A program made the translations under genes and the position numbers. From the NCBI GenBank assembly GCA_000697355.1, contig JNEN01001216.1, positions 100,022-164,021 of the forward strand: 64,000 nt of DNA, read 5' to 3'. Numbering within the stretch: position 1 is the stretch's first letter; each line of letters opens with the position of its first letter. The notes under the pieces were generated by a model, which saw only the letters and a program-made list of their open reading frames with translations, made no database searches and was not told where the DNA came from. This document shows, one piece after another, positions 27,501-39,132 of the stretch. This DNA comes from Syncephalastrum monosporum B8922. Lineage: Eukaryota; Mucoromycota; Mucoromycetes; Mucorales; Syncephalastraceae.

Positions 27501-28191
27501 CCGTCGTGAAGGAGACTGCACAAGAAGGGAGCGGAATGCTACTTTTTAAAAGAGGGGTCTCGGACACACTTGTTTGCGCACAGCGACAGCATCAACATCA
27601 GAGAGACGCGGGCGGCCACACAGAGACAATCCACACGTTGTGCGTGCGTACAGAATGTGCGTATATGTGTGTTGGAGTGACAGAGAAGGAAAAGGAAAGT
27701 ATCGTCATGGCAGAAGATCTGCTCACTGAAATTTAATTTACAGTACGACTGCAACCAGTAATTGAGTTTAACGCAACAGACTGTCCATGACACTACCCCG
27801 CCCCTTTCTTTTTTGTACGCAAGCATATGGGGGGTACGGGAAGCAACAGAAGTGGGGGTTCAATCAGGGCCTTAAGCTGTTGTGCCATTTGAGGGCACGG
27901 TGGGGGTCGGGGGTCTGAATTTTTTGTAGGAGTCGTCCAACCACCCACCCACCCACGCACACACACGCACACACATAGACATATAGACACACGAACCCTT
28001 ACACGCTTTTTCATCGTGTTCCTATTTTTTTGTTCTTTTTGCTGATCCTTTGGGTGGCTGTTTATATAAATACCCGCCATACGCCAATTTCCTTTTCACT
28101 TCGTTGCCTTCGCTCGCACCTCCGTCCCCCGTCTCTTACTTCTTTTTTTCTTATATATAAATATATTTATTCCACTTCTTCGACGCTTATC
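21506..28191. other. 6.7-kb region without recognisable gene
   Basis: Both strands were read. No ORF in this interval shows a domain, and no set of short frames joins across plausible introns into a protein-like product. The first few hundred bases hold the septin promoter, the last few hundred (28000-28190) the pyrimidine-rich promoter of the zinc-finger gene with a CA-rich run at 27940-27990. From about 24300 to 27150 the plus strand is purine-rich. A tRNA-like A box at 23727 and a B-box-like stretch at 24745 are not part of complete tRNAs. Confidence 0.5.
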
Positions 28192-29274
28192 ATGGAGATT
28201 CTCGAACTTGTTCACCAAGAGCACGTCCCCACCGAGGAACGCCCCTTCGCCTGCTCTTTCCCGACTTGCAATAAGACATTTGGACGTCGGTCTGACCTGG
28301 TGCGCCATTCACGCATTCACACTAACGAACGGTAAAATACTCAAAACAATGAAAGCAAGAAAACAAAAAACTGACAGCATCATTGTTTTCGTGTAGACCT
28401 TTCAAATGCCGAGAATCCGATTGCGGCAAGAGCTTTATTCAGGTAAGACGAAGCACACGGACGAATCGGGAAAGGCCAGGTTTGCTGATCCTTGCCGTCT
28501 TTGTTCTCTTGCATTAGCGCTCCGCCTTGACTGTACATATGCGAACCCACTCGGGTGAACGACCGCATGTGTGCGAGTATCCGGCATGCAACAAGAGTTT
28601 CAGTGACAGCTCATCGCTTGCACGACACCGGTATGTAGAAAAGATACAAAGATAAAAAAATCAACTCAGCGCATCTGGAATATATCCTGACTAAAATAAC
28701 CTTTTCTATTTTTTTTTGATGCGCGCACAGACGTACGCATACCGGCAAGCGACCTTATCGATGCCCATTCGACGCTTGCACCAAAAGCTTCGTGCGCAAG
28801 ACGATGCTCACCAAACACATGAAGCACGATCATACCACGACCGGCAAACGCCCGAACGTGCAATGGCGCCCCTTTATGGAGGAACGCCGCATGGTGTTTG
28901 AGCAGCAACGCCAGATGCAGCAGCAGCAAGCAGAGCAACAGCATCACCATCAGCAGCAGCAGCAAGCGTGCCCTTGCTATCAATGTCATGCTCAGCAGTA
29001 TGCCTACATGTATGCGCCCGTCCCGGCATCACCACCACCATCGCTCGTTGCCACGAGCCCATGCTCTTCAGCCGACGAGTACACGCCTGCCTCGCCGCCC
29101 GCCAGCTTCCAGGCATGGCCTCCTCTCCTTTACAACCTCCCACAACAGAAGCAGCAAGAGCAGCCTCAGGCCTACTACACGCCACGGGCCCAAGACGTTC
29201 AGCTTCCAAGCCTGTCGTCCTTCATTCCCAAAGACCACCGACGCGACAGCGGTATCTCCATGTATTCCATCTAA
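28192..29274 (+). CDS. C2H2 zinc-finger protein, four fingers
   Basis: Probable sequence-specific nuclear transcription factor. Exons 28192-28331, 28397-28442, 28518-28630, 28731-29274; 280 residues. Four C2H2 fingers in tandem: [60 protein letters not shown] and [20 protein letters not shown], joined by TGEKP-like linkers (TNERPF, SGERPH, TGKRPY). All Cys and His ligands are present; introns fall inside or between fingers. After the fingers there is a Gln/His-rich stretch (residues about 155-185), then Pro/Ser/Tyr-rich low complexity ending in [14 protein letters not shown]. The target is unknown. The exceptionally long upstream region may hold its control elements. Confidence 0.92.
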
Positions 29275-29884
29275 CGCGCCGTCATTCCTTTGCAACAACA
29301 AATGCACCACCCGTTTCTTGCTATACAACACAACGATATACATTCTCTACACATACACATACACCTCTTTCGCTCTTTATTCGCTTTCTTTATCTCGACC
29401 ACTCCACCCACCCTGACCTCCTTCACGCCTTGAACTCGACATACTAACGATGCATATTACAACACATCAAAAAGCTGCTTGCGGTGTTCCTTTCTCTTTT
29501 GTATTACCTTTATTATGGACCTTTTGCATAATTGTTTTTTTCTTTTCTCTTTCATATCTTGCATACCCTATGATATAATACGCACCTCCCTATGTTCTTG
29601 CTCTTTGCTTTCTAAGTATGTAAAAAGGAAAATAAAATTAAATCGTACATTATTTAATTCTGCATATATATGATTACATTCTGCGAAGTCTATGGCTTAA
29701 GCGCGGATACACTCCCAAAGGATGCAGGGGTTAAAGGATTCATGTGTGCATGACGCCTCCCTTGGTTCATTCATCCGTCCATATACATAAATACATACAT
29801 ATACATTCAAATTGTTATTATTATTATGGGATGGCCACTGTTAACGAGACAACAGGAGTTGCAAGGGAACAAGGAAATAGGGGT
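29275..29884. other. Convergent intergenic region
   Basis: Space between the 3' ends of the zinc-finger gene and the coiled-coil gene; AT-rich with several AATAAA-like signals around 29630. No gene seen. Confidence 0.45.
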
Positions 29885-32665
29885 TCAGTTAGCTTGGTGA
29901 CGGTGGGTGCTGTTTTCTGTGGTGGTATCGTCGTCGAGGGAGAGGAGGTTCACAGCTGGCTCCTTCACCAGATGACGCTGCAGCGACTCGATCTGTGCGT
30001 GCATATGCTCCTTCTCGAGCTCAATAAGATCTTGCAACAGTGCTGGTTCTCGTATATCCGATAGGGCCGTCTCGGCCTTACGTAGGCCCAAAATCATATC
30101 CTGAGCTAAACAGAGCATGAGTATACACACACACACGCCGGAATGCTTTGTGTCTTTGTCTTCTTACTGGCTTGGTGGACACATTCAGCATGATCCGATT
30201 CGGCTTGCTCGAGGTGCTTCTGCTGGTCGCGGAGCAGCGCAATTTTCTTTTCGAGTGCTTCCTTGTGCTCCGCCCGGGTTGTTTCGGCCTGCGCATAGCG
30301 CTGCTCCACTTTGCTGAGATGCTCTGCCGCCTGCGCTGCCTTGACGAGCTGGCCAGTCTCGACCGCAAGCACCTTTTGGCGTTGCAAGCGGCCCATCTGT
30401 GACGCGAGCTGGTGCACTGTCGCATCGCACTCTTCGACGAGGCATTGCAGGCCAAATACGTCGTGCCGCAGCTGCGTCAGGTCATTTTTCTGCACTTGCA
30501 GTTCATTACGCGCCCTACACATTGCGTGTGAATTCCTGGAACTCCTAATTGTATTTGGGAGCGCATGGGCTTGCGGCCACACACGCACGGCACGACACGG
30601 CACGCTTTCACCCTTCTACACACATGGGGCCGAGCGCGGGCCAGATCATGTCACCCTAGTCAAATTTAGCTTACCTTGCCATTTCACCCTTTTTCTCCGA
30701 AACCAAACTATCCCGCGCTTTGAGAACATCGACGAGGACGGCCATCACATCATTTTTGGCTCTCCCTTCGTCGGCCGTCTTTTGGCTGCGGAGGATCGCA
30801 TCTTCAAGAGCATCGAGTTCTTCTTGGCTACGCTGCTCCTCACTCCGCATGCTGTCCAGCTGCGCATGCACATCTTCGTCTTGACGATCCACTTTGGCCT
30901 TCATGTGAAAGATAAGTAAGTGCATGTACATGTATGTATGTATGTATGTGTGTGCATTGGTGTGCTTACTGTCCGGGCGTCCAAGTCTCGCTTGCGCTGC
31001 TGCACCTGGTCGTAATCGGCGCGCAGCGCGCTCTGCTCGGCTGCGTAAGGTTGCACCGCTGCGTGCATGCGTGCATCCAGCGTCTCGACCTGCTCGAGCA
31101 GGTCGGCATGCTGTCTTGAAAGATTCTGGAGCCGCTCCGTCAGTGCAACTATCTCGACCTCCGTTCATAATTAAGGTTAAGCAACGCACCCCATTTTGGA
31201 AACCGAAACTTACCTGGACCGAATCGGCCTGATTGAGCAGGTCTGCCTTGCGTGCCTTGTCGTCATGCACCAGCTCATCCATCCTGGCCTTGAAATCGTT
31301 ATCGGCGTGCTCCCACATTTCAAGATCAAATGCGATTTGGCTGCATTTTTGACCCCGTGTTCGTTATTATTATTTTTTTTTCGGTGTTCAGGTTCATGAT
31401 AATGGATCAGCCCGAATGCAATGTGCATCTTGCGATATTTTCTTGGTTTTACCTTTTCTCTTGCTCCATGCCGTCTCGCTCAGCATGGATTTTCTGCAGT
31501 TGCTGCTCACATTTTTGCTCGCAGTCGATCCGATATTGGAGAATTTGTCGCTCGCGCTCACTCTTTTGGAAATTCAGTCCTGGGCATTCCTTCAACATTC
31601 TCTCCCCCCCCTCTCTCTCTTTCATCATCCCATTTTCTGTTACCTTGACTTCACGTGACGTCTCCACAACTTGATCGGCTGCCTCAACGTCCCGACGCAG
31701 TAGGTCCCCGAAGCGGTGCCACGCCTCCTGGATCTGGTCATCCAGCTGTCGCTCGGTGGAAATGAACATATCCCAGAGCTTGGTCTCGATTTGTTCCCGC
31801 CGTTTCCGGATTTCGTCGGCTTCCAGAAATGCCTCCGACTGCATCGCATGCCGCAGTTGGGCATCGATCTCTCCGAGTGTACGATGATACTAGGATAGCC
31901 CCATCCATTAGGTCGACGCGTAATCCCCAGTAATACATGAATCCTTACCTCGTCTATTTGCTGGTAGACACGCGCGCGGCGTTGATAGAGGCGCGTGATG
32001 AGATCCCGCTCATGGTCTTTCTCTGCCTGGATTCGTTTGCAGGTCGTCTCGGCTGACAAGTGGCTGATCTGGGCTGTCGGTTGCCGTCGTTGCTTGCGCG
32101 GAGAGCTTTTGATGTCTGTGAACGCCATCGCATCGTCAACATGGTTGCTGCTATCGAATAAGACGGATTGGAAATCATCACTGCTGTCCTCCCGCTTCTT
32201 TTGAAGAGGACCTAACAACACATTGTATTCAGCTCCCTGAAGCGTACCCTTACTGCCGAGACGTACTGCCTTTTCTGCCTGCACTGATAAAGGCGAATGC
32301 TGACGGAGACGCCAAGGACGAGGAGGGCGACGCGGAGGCACGGGGAGAGCGGCCGGCTATCGAGAAGGCGCGCCTCGAGTCAGACAAAAGGTGCGACACG
32401 TTGAAAAAGCTATACCTTGCTGTGTGGAGTTGGTGTTGGCTACGAGGCTAGGGTGCCAAGACAACGAGGCCATGGAGGACTGCAATGAGGCGGGGGATGG
32501 AGGAGTGGTGGATGAAAGACGGTTGCGAGGCTGCTGATTGACAAACGAGGCAAACTGCTCCTCGTGCAGGTCATTCGCTAAAGAAGCCGAAAGGTTCGTG
32601 CTTTTCGTTCTGCTTCTACTACTCGATTTCCCTTTCGTCGTGTTAATGAAGCCGAATGCCGACAT
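29885..32665 (-). CDS. Long coiled-coil protein of unknown function (682 aa)
   Basis: Nine exons: 32665-32416, 32283-31949, 31889-31644, 31562-31453, 31340-31214, 31158-30970, 30898-30675, 30514-30168, 30105-29885; 682 residues, closing in frame through eight GT-AG introns. The N-terminal ~170 residues are Ser/Gln-rich and disordered-looking (FGFINTTKGKSSSRSRTKS). From about residue 185 to 650 it is almost continuous charged coiled coil (LWDMFISTERQLDDQIQEAW, ALTERLQNLSRQHADLLEQV, KKIALLRDQQKHLEQAE). A segment near VKAAQAAEHLSKVEQRYAQ has a faint resemblance to UVR-type helical hairpins. No catalytic motif. A tether, spindle/cytoskeletal or trafficking role would fit such architecture but is not shown. 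Confidence 0.82.
30924..30955. repeat. TGTA microsatellite in intron
   Basis: ATGTA/TGTA tandem units on the plus strand inside the intron between 30898 and 30970 of the long coiled-coil gene. Confidence 0.6.
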
Positions 32666-33467
32666 GGTGCACTAGAGTCGCAGGGGAGAAGTGAAGGCCA
32701 AAATAACAGAAAATAAAGAACAGCATTGGACTTCCATGACTCCACGTACACTATCAGGTGCCGCATCATGCCGATCTCAAACTGCCCTGTGTCCCCATGG
32801 ATGAGAATAAATTTCAATCTGTTTGGTCTTTTTTTTTTTTTTTCACATCGCTCCCTCTCAATATCACGTAACGGAGGTAACTGTGCTGTTGCTTTCTGCA
32901 ACGAAGGCAGATGACCACATCCTGCGTCACTAGAGTATAATAACGCGCTATCCACAAGAGCCGCTGAACCTTACCCTTCCCTATTTGCCTGACACACTCG
33001 ATACAAACAAGTAGTCGTTTGATTTTGAAGCAGTATTTGTATTTGTGTTCGAATAGGTACAACATGTCTATTATACTGTTCTGCCTTAACGTATACTGCT
33101 CTCTACTCAACCAGGTACTGACTCCTTCTGAACACCGGTATGGAAAAAGTTATAAATGATAAATTGAACATGTATAGTGGACAAGTATAAAAGGCGCCCA
33201 ACGCTCGTCATTTAGTATGAAATGTAGACCATTAACTCAAGTACTCGTGCTCATTACTTTATCAAGGTGTGAATAGCTGAAGCTGCTTTCTTTCCTCACC
33301 ACAAATGATCTACCTATGCATATAGCGAACTGCGCTGTGAGCAGTCAGGGCGCTCCAACGGAAGAAAAATGTATCGTCCCCTGACAGATGGGCAGAGTTA
33401 ATATGTATTGATATAGTATACTTTATAATCAAAAGTGCATTTATATAGCTGTAAATGTGATTTGCGA
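32666..33467. other. Intergenic region
   Basis: About 800 bp between the coiled-coil gene start and the protease stop codon. A 17-nt T-run lies near 32828-32843. No gene seen. Confidence 0.45.
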
Positions 33468-34870
33468 TTATTGCAAGCGCCTGCCAAAGCCCATTCTACG
33501 GTTGTCATTGTCAAACACGGAGACGTACTGCTGGAGGAAGCCGTAACCCAGGATGACATCCGCGAATGGCGGTGACTCTTCCAGGTAGGTGTAGCAGTAG
33601 GTGACTGACCCGGAGACCAGGCCGGCCGTGGCATAGGGCACGATGTACTCGTGTCCCTGGAGGGTGAACTCATAGTCACCAATCATGAACGAGATGGGCG
33701 GGAGGTCTTGTGTGTTGCAAGGGACGACGTACTCGCCGCTGTAGTCGCGGGCAAGGCCCTGCACACCCGACAACACGCGGGTAATCACTTCCTCCGGCAA
33801 AAAGATCAGGGTCGAGCCAGTGTCGACGAGGGCGGGCAAGGGCGGGTTGAACGTCACGGGATCAGTGTTGACGCGGACACCCTTAAGATCGACTGCCCAG
33901 TAGTCCTACGAAAATGAAAGTGATTCGTGTGAGAAATCAGACTACTAAAGCTGAGAGTCTCTACGCACTTGGTAGTTCGCGTCAGATGTGATAGGTGCAT
34001 AAAGGATCTCGCCGCTTTGAGCTGTGGACGAGTTGACACCGCCAAATACAATGTGGCCGTTGATGCGGTTGGTGTCATGATCGGCGTCAAAGGGTGCAAA
34101 GTAGACGGAGAACAGGTTCTTGTCGATGACCTTGTCCTGGAACATGGTCGTCACCAGGGTTGGGATCACGGTGCCGTCCGGATTGTTATACGAACTCAGG
34201 ATATCGGGGCCTATACACAGCGTCAGGTCAACGTGGAGATGTACACAACTCTTCTACGCTACCAAGACCAATGATGCCGTCCGCGCCGTCAATGGTGAGC
34301 TCACCGTCGTTGAAGTCTGAAACGGCAAAGTTCGCATTGGGTACCTTGACACCACCCTCGAGCGTCACAGTGTCCTTAGCATAGAAACCGCGCGAAAAGC
34401 CCTCGCCATAGCGAACGCTAAAGATGAGGTTGCTGGTGCTATAAGTGCTGGAGTCGGTCGTCTTGAGGGTATGCGCTGGCGAGCCGCAGAACTGACCACA
34501 GCCAGCAATGGGCACCCACGTTGTGGATGAACCTGCCGCAAGAAATAAGTACGGATAGAGGATTGACGCTCCTATCTTACCGGTATCCAGAAGCAACGTA
34601 AAGGGTTGGGGCGGGGTACCGATCGAGATATTCATCAGATACTAGGTATGTAGGTTAGGTATGCATGTCCAGGCCAGCTAAAAGAAAGGTATGTTCACTC
34701 ACAGCCAAATCGGCGTTTTCCAAGGGTACATCGACAAAGGGTGCACCTACACGCTGACGGCCAAAGGTGGGCGAACGCGTGCCCTTGCGATCAATGGCAA
34801 CAAAGGGCACAGTGACCTCACCCAAGGCGACGCCAGTCAAGAAGGCGACAAGGAAGGAGAGGAACAACAT
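33468..34870 (-). CDS. Secreted pepsin-type aspartic protease
   Basis: Pepsin-family (A1) endopeptidase, secreted. Exons 34870-34703, 34641-34581, 34532-34263, 34210-33969, 33905-33468; 392 residues. Seen: signal peptide LFLSFLVAFLTGVALG, a short propeptide ending near the LENADLAYLMN segment, first active-site motif LLLDTGSSTTWVP, the flap Tyr region (VRYGEGFSRGFYA), the conserved FDGILGLG-like DGIIGLG, second active-site motif ALVDTGSTLIFLP, and the C-terminal ILGYGFLQQYVSVFDNDNRR. Two Cys are visible near CGQFCG. Both catalytic Asp are present. The N-terminal start is fixed by the signal peptide. Likely a nutrient-scavenging exoprotease. Confidence 0.95.
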
Positions 34871-35134
34871 GACTTTTGGGATCCATCCAGGGCTAGCGAG
34901 TGGTTTTATAGGATAGTAGAGAATGTAACCGTCATGATTTGAATAACTTGCCAACCACACTTGCTTTTAAACATTGCCCCTCGCCCTCGCCCCTCGCCGG
35001 CCCCCCTCCCCCTCTCGCTGTGCAAGCAAATACTCTCTCTTTCACAATACAACACTTGAAAACATTCCCTTTTTCTTTTTTTGGTGGTGAAGAAAAACAC
35101 GTAGAGTGTGTTGTATAGTTTATACATGCAACGA

Positions 35135-35834
35135 TTATTTCTTGCCAGCAGAAGCCTTGGTCTTGGCGGTACCGCGGAACTTCTTGGCACGGTTCTTCTT
35201 CTCCTTGCGCTGCTTGCGACCACCCTTCGGGGGCTCGGCCATACCAAGCTATAGAAAGAAAAAAAAAAAGAAAACAGACATTAGAAGGGGTTCTTTTGTT
35301 CTGGTGTCCTGGGTTACATACGCGGACAAGGCGGTACTTGGGCTCGAACTTCTTGAGCGACTCGACGCTGTCGTAAATCAGGCCGAAACCGGTCGTCTTT
35401 CCACCACCAAAGTGGGTCTTGAAGCCGAAGACAGAGATGAAGTCCTTCTCGGTCTTGTACATCTTGGCCAGCTTCTCGCGAATGTTCTCACGGGAGATGG
35501 TGGCGGTGCCGGGGTGAAGGACATCGACAACCATTTGCTTGCGCTGGAGCAGGCGGTTCGTCAGGAATTTGCGAGTGCGAATGGTCACGGTCGAAGCGTC
35601 AGCCTAAAGCCCAGTGGTGTTAATGTTCATGTTTCCATTCTTCATTCAAACGAGAAGAAAAGTGAGATGCATTCGGCCAACGACGCAGAGCCCCAGAAAC
35701 GGATGGATGAGCCATTCATCGATGCATTGATCCATCCATCCATTTATCCATTTATCCATTCATCCATCCGTGCTTCGGTCGCGGTGTTCTGCGTCGATGT
35801 GTCGTGCCTGCACCTTTCTTATCCTACATACCAT
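35135..35834 (-). CDS. RPS24: 40S ribosomal protein eS24 (RPS24)
   Basis: Component of the small ribosomal subunit. Exons 35834-35832 (the ATG only), 35603-35322, 35248-35135; 132 residues, the expected length. Seen: [31 protein letters not shown], the family hallmark [46 protein letters not shown], and the basic tail [18 protein letters not shown]. The start codon forms an exon by itself in coding terms: ATG is followed directly by GTATGT, and the 228-nt intron ends CTTTAG before GCTGAC. Ribosomal protein genes in fungi often have an intron right after the start. Confidence 0.96.
35731..35769. repeat. ATCC/ATTT tetranucleotide repeat in RPS24 intron
   Basis: CATCCATCCATTTATCCATT-type units within the first intron of RPS24. 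A simple repeat in an intron; no other function visible. Confidence 0.7.
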
Positions 35835-36114
35835 GATGATCGAGTAAAAGGAAGAGGCCTGTATCAAGCTGTCGACTGTAACGAATTTCTGTCGGGGTTT
35901 TTCGTCCCATTCATACCCAACCCAAATTCATTCATAGAGAGCGAGACAAATGGGAAATGCCAGGCCCAAATAAAATATGCCCCCCCTTCCCCGCCGCCGC
36001 CCCTCTCATGCCAAATAACGCTCGTTTCTGAATGGATAAACACTTTAATAGAAAAAAGAAGAAAAAAAAAAGAGAAAGAGCAAACTAGGATGGGAAATAA
36101 AAACACATAGAAAT

Positions 36115-37249
36115 CTAAATAAGGCCCTTGGCGACCGCCACCTCAGCATTCAGGACAGAGCTGCCTGCAGCGCCGAGCACAGTGTTGTGGATGAGCAAGA
36201 CAAACTTGATATCGAAGACGGGACAGGGGCGCACACGGCCGACCGTGACGGTCTGACCGCCGTCGAGCTCACGGTCGAGACGGGGCTGGGGACGGTCCTC
36301 GTTGCGGTTGATCAGGATGGCCTTGGCCGGCGCCGAGTGGCAGTTGAGGGCCTGTGCCTCGGAGGTGTACTTGTCCAAAGCCTGATACACCTCTTCGATC
36401 GAGGGCGCTGCGTTCGCGAATTTGACCGAGACCGACTCAAGATGGCCGTCAATGACAGGCACGCGCGTGCACGTCGCGGAGACGGTGGTGTCCTGGAGGG
36501 GCAAGAACTGCTTGCCGTCCGAGCCACCGAGGATCTTGGCCGTCTCCCACTCCATCTTCTCCTCCTCGCCCGAGATATAAGGGACGACGTTGTCAAGGAT
36601 GTCGAGACTAGGCACACCCGGGTAGCCAGCGCCCGAGATGGCCTGCTGGGTGTGGACCATGACGGCCTTCAGCGGGCCAAAGGCGTCCTGGAGAGCCTTC
36701 AGAGGCACGACGAGACCGGTCGTGGAGCAGTTCGCATTGGTGATCAAAAAGCCCTTGGACTGGCCATAGACCGAGCGCTGGTGGGGGATCAAGTCAAAGT
36801 GCGAAGTGTTCACCGTAGGCACAATCAACGGCACGGTCGGCTCACGGCGGTAGTTTTTGGCATTCGAAAAGACAACCAGGTTGGCCTTCAAGAACTCCAT
36901 TTCTATCATACCAAAGCCCAATATGAGTGCTCGATTCACACACGGGACGACCCCGTTGACAGGACATACCAATATCGCCAGCGACGTCCGAGTCGAGGCC
37001 AGAGAAGACAACATCGCATTCAGCGAATTCGGCCGAGACGCAGGGCTTGACGACCATGGAAGCAACGTTGTCGGGAATGGGACGGGCCTGCTTCCATTTG
37101 ACGGCCTGCTCATACGATTTGCCGGCCGAGCGAGACGAAGCACCCAGGGCATGAATCGTGAAGACAGGGTGATCGGCCAACAGAAGAATAAATCGCTGGC
37201 CAACAGTGCCTGTGGCGCCGAGAATGCCGACCTTCTTGGTAGGAGCCAT
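36115..37249 (-). CDS. HOM2: Aspartate-semialdehyde dehydrogenase
   Basis: NADPH-dependent reduction of aspartyl phosphate to aspartate semialdehyde, second step of the methionine/threonine branch. Exons 37249-36970 and 36902-36115; 355 residues. Seen: [20 protein letters not shown] (Rossmann dinucleotide motif GATGTVGQ), [12 protein letters not shown], the active-site Cys in [12 protein letters not shown], the [13 protein letters not shown] segment, and the catalytic His in [16 protein letters not shown]. Length and residues match the fungal enzyme. The start is preceded by a 25-nt T-run (37315-37339). A classical fungal antifungal-target enzyme because animals lack it. Confidence 0.97.
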
Positions 37250-37835
37250 GACGGGAAAAATATATATAGAGACGAAGGCTGCTGCACCCTTTTTTTTTTA
37301 TCTTTCTTTCCACCTTTTTTTTTTTTTTTTTTTTTTTTTAGGCAATTCATCTATTCCCAGAATCAGATGAATCACAATTCGGAGGCAGTCACTCTGGTGT
37401 GTCATTGTTACTCTGGATTTGGCCACTGCCTTTGCCACCTGTAAAAGCAACCCCCACCTCCTCACCTTCTTGCTTTGGTTCCTAGCCGCTTGTGGTCATT
37501 GCTCTTTTCAGGATGGGTCCAATCTATTTCGTCACGCACAGGAGTCTATGCTTTTTTCAGATTAGAAGGCTTGTTTCAAGGAGAACAGGCAGGAGTCCTC
37601 CTTCCTGTCTGTGCACTACCTGCTTCCTACTTCCTATTGACAAACGCGCGCGCGCACACATAGACCCACACACCACGCGTGCTGCCTTATTTGTTAGCAT
37701 TTAAGTATTGAAATGGATGATCAGGAACGGCCAGTTCGAGTAAGAAAAGGACAGACCGGTGTATTTCGAAACAAATTTCCTTTTCCAAATCTATTGTCTT
37801 GTAAAGCCTGGGTGTATATAATATAAAAAGTAATC
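37250..37835. promoter_or_regulatory. Divergent promoter region of ASADH and KH-domain gene
   Basis: 586 bp between divergent start codons. A 25-nt T homopolymer lies at 37315-37339 on the ASADH side; on the other side a TATA-like TATATAATATAAAAAG stretch ends about 6 nt before the ATG at 37836, probably in the 5' UTR. A short GCGCGCGC run lies near 37645. Confidence 0.45.
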
Positions 37836-38562
37836 ATGTACGCGAACAAGCTCCTGAGTATGCTCAAGGAGTCCGGCAACAACCCACCCGTGACACTACG
37901 GGCTATGGTGCCCCAGCCGAAAGTGGGGGCGCTTCTGGGGAAGAATGGATCGGTCCATCAACAGACAGAAGACATGTTCAATGTCAAGGTCATTCTGCAT
38001 TCCCGGAGTGTATTCGGCCGCATCACCGCTATTTCAGGGAGACCCGATAAAGTTGCCATGGCCTGGCGGGAATGCCTGCTGCGCATGTATGAAGACAGGA
38101 TGTTCCAGTTTACAGAGGTAGTACATCGTCCATGGTACAAAACGAGATACGGACAACTTACAAAACGTGATATAGGAATCTGAGTGTGGCCTTGATTTTG
38201 TGATACCCGACCTGGTGGTCAACGCACTGCAGAAAAATAACGTGTTGGACGATATCCGGCGTGACACGCCTCTGACCATCGCACCACGGCCACGCTGCTT
38301 ACCCAACTCGACCGACCGTCTGATCCATATCAGCGTGGCCAATCTCTTGGATATGGACCATCTCAATTCGTTTCAGCAGACCGTCCTCCAACTCTGTGAA
38401 TTCTTGCAAGCCCACCCCCGACTCTATCAGTCGCCCCATAACCACTATTACATACCCGATGATACCAAACCCTTCTTTTCAATGCCAACCCCGCCGCCAC
38501 AGCACCTTGTTAGAGAATCCAGGCCGATACCTCAACCATCAACCGTCACCAACATTTCCACC

Positions 38563-38593
<31 letters not shown>

Positions 38594-38931
38594 CTGTCGA
38601 AGATGTCGCCATGGCTGGTGGAGACGGTCATGAACTTGCCCCACCTTCGTGGCCCTCACCACCTGACCTGCCCTCGTCCTCCCCTTCCTCACCCTCTCAG
38701 CTCTCGGATACATGGCAGACAGACCTCTCTGGTGATGAAAACGACGATTATGGCGATACAAATGCCCAGGACGGTTTTGCCTTTGGTGCGGCCCTGAACG
38801 ATGACAGTTGGGAGCTCGATGTCCATTCATCTGCGGACGAGCGCCGGCAGTCCGAAACCTCGACTGCGCCTTCCAACGATGGATGGCATAACGACTTCCC
38901 CGAAGGTCTTGAGCCCTACTCTGCAAAGTAA
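37836..38931 (+). CDS. KH-domain RNA-binding protein
   Basis: Two exons, 37836-38117 and 38176-38931; 345 residues. The N-terminal part carries a KH-like fold (residues about 18-85): VTLRAMVPQPKVGALLGKNG, with GKNG as the GxxG loop, then TEDMFNVKVILHSRS and the following helix KVAMAWRECLLRMYED. A second hydrophobic block follows (LDFVIPDLVVNALQKNN, LIHISVANLLDMDHLNSFQQ), which could be another degenerate KH-like unit. The C-terminal half is low complexity: Pro-rich, nine Ala encoded mainly by GCT repeats at 38563-38589, then acidic and Ser-rich. Likely an mRNA-binding regulator; target unknown. Confidence 0.82.
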
Positions 38932-39132
38932 TGCTGCAACAACAATAAAGAAGGTTGCTTTAATAAGGAAAAAAAAATAAAAGTATGCGAAAGTCTATGC
39001 AAATTGGGATGGGGGGGGGAAGTGGCGGGGGGGTGGATATATTTTGCGCGCATGAATAAGAATAGAAAAGCAAAAGAGAGAAAGGGACAGAGAGAGTGAA
39101 TAAAGTAAGCAGGAAATATGATATAGTACAGT

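Noticed and set aside
35106..36110. 334-codon plus-strand ORF across RPS24
   Set aside because: It is antisense to RPS24 exons and its intron with low-complexity repeats; no protein-like features.
37380..37400. Gcn4-like GAGTGACT upstream of the ASADH gene
   Set aside because: It deviates from the TGASTCA core on one side and stands alone; too weak to call amino-acid control.
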